Assembly (NCBI RefSeq): GCF_003112575.1
Contig: NZ_BEWC01000007.1
Location: 372,001-436,000, forward strand
Length of the DNA: 64,000 nt
Origin: Streptomyces ardesiacus
GTDB taxonomy: Bacteria > Actinomycetota > Actinomycetes > Streptomycetales > Streptomycetaceae
Reading direction: 5' to 3'
Shown: positions 8,427-17,951 of the stretch, in pieces
Position numbering within the stretch: the stretch's first letter is position 1
Layout: each line of letters starts with the position of its first letter
The notes under the pieces: generated by a model
What the model was told of the DNA's origin: nothing
The model's input: only the letters and a program-made list of their open reading frames with translations
Databases searched by the model: none
Position numbers and translations under genes: made by a program

Positions 8427-9488
8427 TCAACCGGAGACGGCCGCGACGTACTCGGCGTACGCCTCCCCCGCCCGCGCGGGCGACAGGTCGAGGTGCTCCA
8501 GGATCGTGTACCGGCCGGGCCGGGTCCGCGGCGCGAACCCCACGGCCCGCACGAACTCCTCGTCGTCGAACCCGATCTCCCGGGCCACCACGGGCAGCCC
8601 GTGCCGGCGCAGCGTGTCCGCCATCAGCAGGGAACCCTCCCGGTCGCCGCGCAGGTACGTCGCGAAGGCGGCACCGATGCCGACCTGCTCGCCGTGGCTG
8701 GCCGCGCGCCCGGGGTACAGCAGGTCGAGGGCGTGGCTGATCTCGTGGCAGGCACCGGACGAGGGACGGGTGTGCCCGGCGATGGTCATGGCGATGCCGG
8801 ACAGCACCAGCCCCTCGGTCAGCACGGTGAGGAACCCGTCGTCGCCGCAGCCCCCGGGGTGGCGCAGCACGGCCTGGCCGGCCTGCCGGGCGAGGGCGGC
8901 GGCGAGGCCGTCGACCTTCTCGCCGTTGATCCGGTGGGCCAGCTCCCAGTCGGCGACCGCGGAGATGTTGGACACGGCGTCGCCGATCCCGGAGCGCACG
9001 AAGCGGATCGGCGCCTCGCGGATCACCGCCAGGTCCACGACGAGCGCGATGGGCGTGGGCACGCCGTACGAGCCGCGCCCCGCGTCGTTGTCGAGGATCG
9101 AGACCGGCGAGCAGATGCCGTCGTGGGACAGGTTGGTGGCCACCGCGACCATGGGCAGACCCACGCGGGCCGCGGCGAACTTGGCACAGTCGATGACCTT
9201 GCCGCCGCCGAGGCCGACGACCGCGTCGTAGCGCCCCGCCTTCATGCCGTCGGCCAGTCGCACCGCGTCGTCGATCGTGCCGCCGCCCACCTCGAACCAG
9301 TCGGCGCCCGGCAGGGACGGCTCCAGCCGCCTGCGCAGCCGCGCCCCCGAACCGTCGCTGACCGCCACGGCCAGCATGCCGGACTGCGAGATCCGCTGGT
9401 CCGCGAGGACGCTCGCCAGGTCGTCCAGGGCGCCGTGCCGGACGTCCACGACGAGCGGCGAGGGGATGAGCCTCGTCAGTACCGGCAC
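8427..9488 (-). CDS. sn-glycerol-1-phosphate dehydrogenase-like enzyme (EgsA/AraM family)
   Basis: A 353-aa member of the iron-containing alcohol dehydrogenase/glycerol dehydrogenase superfamily. The nucleotide-binding GGGKVIDCAK is at 95-104, substrate-pocket SHDGICSP at 121-128, GIGDAVSN at 168-175, GACHEISH at 245-252 and SHGEQVG at 264-270. By family analogy the metal ligands would be D170, H248 and H265. These motifs match archaeal-type glycerol-1-phosphate dehydrogenases, which reduce dihydroxyacetone phosphate to sn-glycerol-1-phosphate with NAD(P)H, better than ordinary alcohol dehydrogenases. The GTG at 9488 follows GAGGAGAG. It stands alone between rplU and rne with a terminator upstream, and no lipid or CDP-alcohol gene adjoins it. 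The product's fate, perhaps an ether-type lipid or a wall polymer, is unknown. Confidence 0.82.
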   Translation of the reverse strand: MPVLTRLIPSPLVVDVRHGALDDLASVLADQRISQSGMLAVAVSDGSGARLRRRLEPSLPGADWFEVGGGTIDDAVRLADGMKAGRYDAVVGLGGGKVIDCAKFAAARVGLPMVAVATNLSHDGICSPVSILDNDAGRGSYGVPTPIALVVDLAVIREAPIRFVRSGIGDAVSNISAVADWELAHRINGEKVDGLAAALARQAGQAVLRHPGGCGDDGFLTVLTEGLVLSGIAMTIAGHTRPSSGACHEISHALDLLYPGRAASHGEQVGIGAAFATYLRGDREGSLLMADTLRRHGLPVVAREIGFDDEEFVRAVGFAPRTRPGRYTILEHLDLSPARAGEAYAEYVAAVSG

Positions 9489-9552
9489 GTGATCTTCTCT
9501 CCTCGCGGGGGCGGGCCTGTCGTTGATGATGCGCCGGGGAGGGCCCGGGGAA

Positions 9553-9588
9553 ACGTGTGGCCCCGTCCGAACGGACGGGGCCACACGT
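9553..9588 (-). terminator. Terminator after rne
   Basis: A perfect 17-bp inverted repeat (9553-9569 with 9572-9588) around AA, lying 18 nt past the rne stop and 65 nt before the start of the glycerol-1-phosphate dehydrogenase gene. It isolates rne transcription from the downstream gene. Confidence 0.88.
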
Positions 9589-9605
9589 CGTGCTGCGGTG
9601 CCGGA

Positions 9606-12600
9606 TCAGCCCTCGTCGGTGGCGGCCGTGACCGAGGACGGTGCCTGCTGGGCGGCCGCCGCGGTCTTCTTCGACGCCGTCTTCTTGGCCGTGGCCTTCT
9701 TGGCGGTCGTCGTCTTGGCCGCCTTCTTGGCGGTGGCCTTCTTGGCGGTCGTCGTCTTCTTGGCCGCCGTCTTCTTGGTGGCGGCCTTCTTCGCCGTCGC
9801 CTTCTTGGCCGTCTTGCGGGCCGCCGCCTTCTTGGCCGGGGCCGCCTCCTCGCCCTCGGGCTCCGCCTGCGGCGCCTCCTCCGCCGTGGCCGACGGGACG
9901 ACCACGACGGCCGCCTCCTCGGACGCGGTGGACGTGGTGGGCTTGCGCACCGCGCGGCGCCGCGGACGGGCCGGGGCCGCGCTCTCGGCCGCCTCCGCCG
10001 GGGCCGGGGCCTCCGGCGCCTGCTCGGGCTGCGCGGGCTGCTCGGACACCGCGGACGCGGTCTCCGGGACCGTCAGTACGGCGGCCTCGGCGCCCTCGGG
10101 CGAACCGGCCGGCGCGGACACCTTGCGGGTGGCCCGGCGGCGCGTACGGCCCTTGGGCGCGGCCTCGTCCGACACGGGCTCCGGGGCCTGCTCCGGGGCG
10201 GGGGCGCCGGAGACGGCGTCCTCGACGGCGGCCGGCTCGGCCAGCACCTCGGCGGCGGGCTCGCGCCGCACGGGACGCTCGACCTCCTCGCGCACGGTCA
10301 CGTCCTGCGCCGTCGGCACCCCGGCGGAGGCGGCCTCGGCCTCCTCGGGCCTCGCCGTCTTCTCCGCCCGGGCCTCCTCGGACTTCGCCGTCCCGGCCTT
10401 CGCGGCCCTGGGCGCGCCCGCCGGGGCGGACGCCCGACGGCTCGCGCGACGCCGGCCGCGACCGCGCGTGGCGGCGGCCTCGGCCTCGGCGGCGCTGCTG
10501 TACAGCTCCTCGTCCGTGCTGAAGTCGGGCGCCGGGAGGGCGACCGGCTCGGCCACCTCGGCGGCCACCTCGGACTCGGACTCGGTCTCCGCCTCCTGCT
10601 CCGCCGTCGGGCCGGTCTCGACCCCGGCGACCGCCTCGTGCTCGTGCGGCTGCTCGGCCCCGGCCCGCGCCCGCTTGCGGCGCTTGCCGCCGCCACCACC
10701 GGCCGACGACGGCTGGTCGAGGTGGACGATGACACCGCGGCCGTTGCAGTGGACGCAGGTCTCCGAGAACGACTCCAGCAGGCCCTGGCCGACCCGCTTG
10801 CGGGTCATCTGCACCAGCCCCAGCGAGGTCACCTCGGCCACCTGGTGCTTGGTCCGGTCCCGGCCCAGGCACTCCAGCAGGCGCCGCAGCACCAGGTCCC
10901 GGTTGGACTCCAGCACCATGTCGATGAAGTCGATGACGATGATGCCGCCGAGGTCGCGCAGCCTCAGCTGGCGCACGATCTCCTCGGCCGCCTCCAGGTT
11001 GTTCCTGGTGACCGTCTCCTCGAGGTTGCCGCCCTGACCGGTGAACTTGCCGGTGTTGACGTCGACGACGACCATCGCCTCGGTCCGGTCGATCACCAGC
11101 GAACCGCCGCTGGGCAGCCAGACCTTGCGGTCCAGCGCCTTGGCGAGCTGCTCGTCGATCCGGTACGTCGCGAAGACGTCGACCTCGCTCGTCCACCTGG
11201 ACAGCCGCTCGGCGAGGTCCGGCGCCACGTGGGACACGTAGCCGTGGATGGTCTGCCAGGCCTCGTCGCCGCTGACGACGACCTTGGAGAAGTCCTCGTT
11301 GAAGATGTCGCGCACGACCCGGACGGTCATGTCCGGCTCGCCGTACAGCAGCGTGGGCGCGCTGGAGCTGCCGCCCTTCGCCTTCTTCTGGATGTCCTCC
11401 CACTGCGCCTGGAGCCGCTCGACGTCGCGGCGCAGCTCGTCCTCGCTGGCGCCCTCGGCGGCGGTGCGCACGATGACGCCCGCGTCCTCGGGGACGATCT
11501 TCTTCAGGATCGTCTTGAGGCGGGAGCGCTCGGTGTCGGGCAGCTTGCGGCTGATGCCGGTCATCGAGCCCTCGGGCACGTAGACCAGGTAGCGGCCGGG
11601 CAGCGAGACCTGGCTGGTCAGGCGGGCGCCCTTGTGGCCGATCGGGTCCTTGGTGACCTGCACGAGGACCGACTGGCCGGACTTGAGGGCGGACTCGATG
11701 CGGCGCGGTCCGCCCGCCATGCCCAGCGCCTCGAAGTTGACCTCACCGGCGTACAGGACGGCGTTGCGGCCCTTGCCGATGTCGATGAAGGCGGCCTCCA
11801 TCGACGGCAGCACGTTCTGCACCTTGCCGAGGTAGACGTTGCCGACGTACGAGGTGGCCTGCTCCTTGTTGACGTAGTGCTCGACGAGCACCCCGTCCTC
11901 CAGGACGCCGATCTGGGTGCGCTCGCCGTGCTGGCGGACGACCATGACGCGTTCGACGGCCTCGCGGCGGGCCAGGAACTCGGCCTCGGTGATGATCGGC
12001 ACGCGCCGGCGGCCCTGCTCGCGGCCCTCGCGGCGGCGCTGCTTCTTGGCCTCCAGACGGGTCGAGCCCTTGATGGACTGCACCTCGTCGGACGGCTCGC
12101 TCTTCTCCCGCGCGGGACGCGGCTCGCGGACCTTGACGACGGTGCGCTCGGGGTCGTCGGCGGAGGTCTCGCCCTCGCCGGAGGCGTCCCCGGCACGGCG
12201 GCGACGGCGACGGCGGCGACGGCTGCTGCTGGAGCCACCGCTCTCGCCGGCCTCCTCGCCGCTCTCCTCGGCGGCGTCCTCCTGCGTCTGCTCGGCGGTG
12301 TCCTCGGCGTCCTGACCGGCCTGCTCGGCGGCGGTGTGCTCGCTCTCGCCGTCCGCCAGGTCGCCGTCGGCGGCGTCACCCCGGCGGCGGCGACGGCCGC
12401 CCCGGCGACGGCGCCGGCGCGAACCGGACTCCTCGTAGCCCTCGGCGTCGTCGTGGTCGTCGCCCGGCTCGTCGGACTCGGCGTCGGCGTCCGCGTCGCT
12501 CTCGGCCTCGGGCTCCTCCGGGACGACGGCCGCGGTGGCACGCTCCTCGGCGGCCTCCTCGGCGACGGCGCCCCGGCGCTTGCGGCGACGGCGCGAACCG

Positions 12601-13553
12601 GCGGTCTCCTCCGCGGGCTGGGCGCTCTCCTCGACCGGCTTCGCCGGCTGGGCACCGGCCGCCTCGGCGGCGGCCTCGGCCGCGGCCCGCTCGGGCGTCT
12701 GGAACTGGGGCTCGGCGAACACGGGCGCCTGGAACACGGCGACCGCTGGACGCGAGGGACGCTTGGGCGCGTCGGCCTCGTCGGAGTCGGCGGCGCCCCG
12801 CGCCGGGGCGGCGAAACCGGAGGCGGCCTTACGGGTGGAGCGGCGGCGCGCACGGCGCGGGGCGGCGTCCTCACCGGACTCGGCGCTCTCGGCCCGCGCG
12901 GCGGGCTCGGCGGCCTTCGCGGGCTCGGGCTCAGGGGCCACCGCGGCCTCGGGCTCGCCCGTTTCGGCGGCGGTCTCGGCGGGGGCGTCGACCGGGGCGG
13001 AGACGCTGCGCGTGGCACGGCGCCGGGTCCGGCCCTTGGGAGCGGCACCCTCGGCCTCGGCCGGGGCCTCCTCCGCGGCGGGCGCGGACGTCTCGGCCGG
13101 CTCGGCGGCCGAAGTCACGCTGCGCGTGGCCCGGCGCCGGGTGCGCGCCTTGGGAGCGGCGCTCTCGGCGACGGCCTCGGCGGCTTCGGCGGACCGCGCG
13201 TCCTCCGCGGGCGCCGGCGTCTCGGCGGCGGACGCCGCGGGCACGACGGTCTCGGCCGTCTCCGCCGGCGCGGCGGCGCCCGCCGGAGCGGAGGCACGCC
13301 GCACCGCACGGCGGCGCGGGCGGGCGGGGGCCGCGGGCTCCGGGGCCGGCTCGGGGGCCTCCGCCACCTCGGCGGGGGCGGTCCCGGCCGGGGCCACGGT
13401 CTCCGCCGGCGCCTCGGAGGCACCGGCCGGCGGCCCCGCCGGGCGGGACGCGGCCCTGCGCCGACGGCGCGGCGGCAGGGTGTCGCTGGGGGTGTTCGAC
13501 TCGGTGTCCGTCGAGCTGGTCGCGGACCCGGTGGGTTCGGTCGGTTCGAGCAT
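9606..13553 (-). CDS. rne: Ribonuclease E/G with long basic/acidic repeat arms
   Basis: A 1315-aa endoribonuclease that processes rRNA and turns over mRNA, usually as the scaffold of a degradosome. The catalytic core occupies roughly 530-945. It contains an S1 segment (SYVGNVYLGKVQNVLPSMEA near 565), the magnesium-binding VVDVNTG (about 826) and IVIDFIDM (about 869), and the zinc-link pair CVHCNGRG (about 934). An N-terminal arm of about 525 residues and a C-terminal arm of about 370 are low complexity, alternating Ala/Glu-rich stretches with repeats of the form R-x-R-R-R-A-x-R. The last 70 residues are almost only Lys, Ala and Thr, resembling histone H1 tails. The core in the middle fits the actinobacterial RNase ES layout. 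Start ATG 13553 has a GGGAG upstream. A strong terminator follows the gene. Confidence 0.96.
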   Translation of the reverse strand: MLEPTEPTGSATSSTDTESNTPSDTLPPRRRRRAASRPAGPPAGASEAPAETVAPAGTAPAEVAEAPEPAPEPAAPARPRRRAVRRASAPAGAAAPAETAETVVPAASAAETPAPAEDARSAEAAEAVAESAAPKARTRRRATRSVTSAAEPAETSAPAAEEAPAEAEGAAPKGRTRRRATRSVSAPVDAPAETAAETGEPEAAVAPEPEPAKAAEPAARAESAESGEDAAPRRARRRSTRKAASGFAAPARGAADSDEADAPKRPSRPAVAVFQAPVFAEPQFQTPERAAAEAAAEAAGAQPAKPVEESAQPAEETAGSRRRRKRRGAVAEEAAEERATAAVVPEEPEAESDADADAESDEPGDDHDDAEGYEESGSRRRRRRGGRRRRRGDAADGDLADGESEHTAAEQAGQDAEDTAEQTQEDAAEESGEEAGESGGSSSSRRRRRRRRRAGDASGEGETSADDPERTVVKVREPRPAREKSEPSDEVQSIKGSTRLEAKKQRRREGREQGRRRVPIITEAEFLARREAVERVMVVRQHGERTQIGVLEDGVLVEHYVNKEQATSYVGNVYLGKVQNVLPSMEAAFIDIGKGRNAVLYAGEVNFEALGMAGGPRRIESALKSGQSVLVQVTKDPIGHKGARLTSQVSLPGRYLVYVPEGSMTGISRKLPDTERSRLKTILKKIVPEDAGVIVRTAAEGASEDELRRDVERLQAQWEDIQKKAKGGSSSAPTLLYGEPDMTVRVVRDIFNEDFSKVVVSGDEAWQTIHGYVSHVAPDLAERLSRWTSEVDVFATYRIDEQLAKALDRKVWLPSGGSLVIDRTEAMVVVDVNTGKFTGQGGNLEETVTRNNLEAAEEIVRQLRLRDLGGIIVIDFIDMVLESNRDLVLRRLLECLGRDRTKHQVAEVTSLGLVQMTRKRVGQGLLESFSETCVHCNGRGVIVHLDQPSSAGGGGGKRRKRARAGAEQPHEHEAVAGVETGPTAEQEAETESESEVAAEVAEPVALPAPDFSTDEELYSSAAEAEAAATRGRGRRRASRRASAPAGAPRAAKAGTAKSEEARAEKTARPEEAEAASAGVPTAQDVTVREEVERPVRREPAAEVLAEPAAVEDAVSGAPAPEQAPEPVSDEAAPKGRTRRRATRKVSAPAGSPEGAEAAVLTVPETASAVSEQPAQPEQAPEAPAPAEAAESAAPARPRRRAVRKPTTSTASEEAAVVVVPSATAEEAPQAEPEGEEAAPAKKAAARKTAKKATAKKAATKKTAAKKTTTAKKATAKKAAKTTTAKKATAKKTASKKTAAAAQQAPSSVTAATDEG

Positions 13554-13827
13554 GCGGGGGTTTCTCCCGTCAGGCTCCCGGGCGCCGCGCCTGGTCCGGC
13601 ATCGATCAGGTCGACCGCCGGTGACGTCCGCGGCTCGCGCGGTGCGCGATCGCCGCCGTCCGGGGCGCGGGCGCCGCTCGGAAGCTCTCCGTGTCTTGTC
13701 TCGCCGGTTCCGTACCCCTTGTCGTGCACGGCCTGGCGAAAGTCTTGTGGTCGGTGCGCTGCCCGACCCAGGTGGCTCCCGAGTTCGAGGGCGGCGCTAC
13801 GACGTCCGTCCCTACGCGGAACCTTCC

Positions 13828-14604
13828 TTACGCCGGCGCCTTCGCGGCGGCGGAAGCGGCGGCCGGTTGCGGCTCGGGCGCTTTCGCCTCGCGGTCGGGC
13901 GCGAGCGGGTCGGTCACCGCACCGGTCTCTTCATCGAACAGCCCCTGCGCCAGCCTGGTCACCGCTGCGGGGACCGGCGGCGCCAGGTCGGCCACGGCGC
14001 GAAGACCGGACAGGACGTCGTCGGGTCGTACGGCAGGCGTCACGTGCCGAACAACCAGCCGCAGTATCGCACAGGGCCGGTCGGTCGGCCTATCAGCCGG
14101 TGAACCGTGCGTGGTGAGGCTCTCGAGGTGCGCGACGGCGGAACGGGTGTCGAAGGTCCGCACGCCGTTCTTGGTCCGGCGCTGGACCTCCACCGTCGGA
14201 GCCGCGTTGAAGGCCGCGACGGCGGCCTCGGCCTCGGCGGGCCGCACGCCCTCCAGCCGCAGCTCCCACACGGAGGCCGTCAGCCGGTCGGCGAGCCCGG
14301 AGGTCCGGGCCTCGACCGCGTCGACGACGTCGAGCCCGGCGGGCAGCGACTCGTCGAGGAGCAGCCTGAGCCGCTCCGGGTCGCGCGCCTCGGTGAGCGC
14401 GATCTCCAGGTACTCCGCCTCACTGCCCGTGCCGGTGGGTGCGGCATTGGCGTACGACACCTTCGGGTGCGGCGTGAACCCCGCCGAGTACGCCATGGGC
14501 ACCTCGGCGCGGCGCAGCGCACGCTCGAAGGCGCGCTGGAAGTCACGGTGGCTGGTGAACCGGAGGCGGCCGCGCTTGGTGTAACGCAGTCGAATGCGCT
14601 GCAC
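13828..14604 (-). CDS. TIGR03936/DUF2344 radical-SAM-linked protein
   Basis: A 258-aa protein starting MQRIRLRYTKRGRLRFTSHR and continuing into AGFTPHPKVSYANA, the signature of the DUF2344 (TIGR03936) family. Its members are encoded next to, or fused to, the TIGR03960 radical SAM protein, which is exactly the next gene upstream here. The biochemical role is not established. The conserved neighbourhood with RNase E/G, L21 and L27 suggests work on RNA or the ribosome, which is inference. The C-terminal 60 residues are Ala/Pro/Glu-rich and probably disordered. The gap to the radical SAM stop is 115 nt, and rne follows after 274 nt that contain no recognised gene. Confidence 0.88.
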   Translation of the reverse strand: MQRIRLRYTKRGRLRFTSHRDFQRAFERALRRAEVPMAYSAGFTPHPKVSYANAAPTGTGSEAEYLEIALTEARDPERLRLLLDESLPAGLDVVDAVEARTSGLADRLTASVWELRLEGVRPAEAEAAVAAFNAAPTVEVQRRTKNGVRTFDTRSAVAHLESLTTHGSPADRPTDRPCAILRLVVRHVTPAVRPDDVLSGLRAVADLAPPVPAAVTRLAQGLFDEETGAVTDPLAPDREAKAPEPQPAAASAAAKAPA

Positions 14605-14719
14605 CGCGGGAACGGGCGGCGGGCCTACGGGCTGTCGCTTGCCCAGTGTCGTTCAGTCCTTCGTGAGAGCGGTCGTACTTCTACCAAGGGTACGTGCCTC
14701 GGCGGCGGATGGTTCCCGC

Positions 14720-16663
<1,944 letters not shown>

Positions 16664-16689
16664 CTCACGGGACCTTCGTGTGCTGACAA

Positions 16690-16728
16690 GGGGGACCATC
16701 CAGCCTAACCCGGCCGGACCCGTCCCCC
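16690..16728 (-). terminator. Weak inverted repeat after rodA
   Basis: GGGGGAC (16690-16696) and GTCCCCC (16722-16728) form a 7-bp stem with a 25-nt loop between the rodA stop and the radical SAM start. It may end the mre-pbp2-rodA message, but no T run follows on the minus strand. Confidence 0.35.
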
Positions 16729-16754
16729 TGACCCCTCACCCCTCCGGTGCCGTG

Positions 16755-17951
16755 CTACGCCGACATCGGTCTCTGCACGGCGATCGACTGGAGCAGGCCG
16801 ACCGCCATCCACACGGCGAACATGGAGGAGCCGCCGTAGGAGACGAAGGGCAGCGGGAGGCCGGTGACCGGCATGATGCCCAGCGTCATGCCGACGTTCT
16901 CGAAGGACTGGAAGGCGAACCACGCCACGATCCCGGCGGCGACGACCGTGCCGTACAGGTCGGGGGTGCCGCGGGCGATGCGGCAGGCGCGCCACAGGAC
17001 CACGCCGAGCAGGGCGATGATGAGGCCCGCGCCGAGGAAGCCCAGTTCCTCGCCGGCGACGGTGAAGACGAAGTCGGTCTGCTGCTCGGGCACGAACCGG
17101 CCGGTGGTCTGCGAACCGTGGAAGAGGCCGGAGCCGGTGAGCCCGCCGGAACCGATGGCGATGCGGGCCTGGTTGGTGTTGTAACCGACGCCCGCGGGAT
17201 CGAGGGCCGGGTTGGCGAACGCGGCGAAGCGGGCGATCTGGTAGTCGTCCAGGATGCCGAGCTGCCACACGGCGAGCGCCCCGGCGGTGCCGGCGCCGAG
17301 CAGCCCGAAGATCCAGCGGTTGCTGGCGCCGGAGGCGAGCAGGATGCCGAGCACGATGATGACCATGACCATGACCGACCCGAGGTCGGGCATGAGCATC
17401 ACGATGAGCATCGGCACGGTGGCCAGGCCCAGCGCCTGGAGCACGGTGCGGTGGTCGGGGTGCGGCCGGTCCCCCGCGTCGACGCGGGCGGCCAGCAGCA
17501 TCGCCATGCCCAGGATGATCGTGATCTTCACGAACTCCGAGGGCTGCAGGGAGAAGCCGCCGGGGAGCTTGATCCAGGAGTGGGCGCCGTTGATGGTCGA
17601 GCCGAGCGGGGTGAGCACCAGCAGGATCAGGAAGACGGACGCGCCGTAGAGGACCGGCACGGCGGTGCGCAGCGCGCGGTGGCCGAGCCAGACGGTGGCG
17701 ACCATCAGGGCGATCCCGATGCCGGTGTTCAGCAGGTGCCGGGTGAGGAAGTAGTACGGGTCGCCCTGGTTGAGTTCGGTGCGGTTGCGGGTGGCGGAGT
17801 AGACGAGCAGCGAGCCCATCAGCGACAGGGCCACCGCGGCCAGCAGTATCGGCCAGTCGAGCCGCCGGGCCAGGGAGTCCCGGGCGAGGAGGCGGGTCCA
17901 GCCGGCCTTCGCGGGGCCGTATCCGGAGACCTGGAAGCTGTTGCCGGTCAT
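16755..17951 (-). CDS. rodA: SEDS peptidoglycan polymerase RodA
   Basis: A 398-aa polytopic membrane protein of the SEDS (FtsW/RodA/SpoVE) family, about ten membrane spans. Family landmarks are GAHSWIKLPGGFSLQPSEFVK near 125-145 and, near the C-terminus, GIMPVTGLPLPFVSYGGSS. RodA polymerises lipid II glycan strands and works as a pair with a class B PBP. Its start ATG overlaps the pbp2 stop by four bases (ATGA), so the two partners are translationally coupled. In Streptomyces this cluster acts mainly in spore-wall synthesis rather than vegetative growth, which is tip-driven. Confidence 0.96.
   Translation of the reverse strand: MTGNSFQVSGYGPAKAGWTRLLARDSLARRLDWPILLAAVALSLMGSLLVYSATRNRTELNQGDPYYFLTRHLLNTGIGIALMVATVWLGHRALRTAVPVLYGASVFLILLVLTPLGSTINGAHSWIKLPGGFSLQPSEFVKITIILGMAMLLAARVDAGDRPHPDHRTVLQALGLATVPMLIVMLMPDLGSVMVMVIIVLGILLASGASNRWIFGLLGAGTAGALAVWQLGILDDYQIARFAAFANPALDPAGVGYNTNQARIAIGSGGLTGSGLFHGSQTTGRFVPEQQTDFVFTVAGEELGFLGAGLIIALLGVVLWRACRIARGTPDLYGTVVAAGIVAWFAFQSFENVGMTLGIMPVTGLPLPFVSYGGSSMFAVWMAVGLLQSIAVQRPMSA

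Noticed and set aside
13115..13729. Minus-strand frame beginning upstream of rne (MHDKGYGTGETRHGEL...).
   Set aside because: It overlaps the start of rne in another frame, turns into Pro/Arg-rich sequence and matches no family. A leader peptide cannot be ruled out, but the evidence is weak.
8352..14117. Very long open frame antisense to the glycerol-1-phosphate dehydrogenase and RNase E genes (1921 codons).
   Set aside because: Low-complexity Arg/Gly/Leu translation with no family match. It is an effect of GC-rich third positions of the real minus-strand genes.
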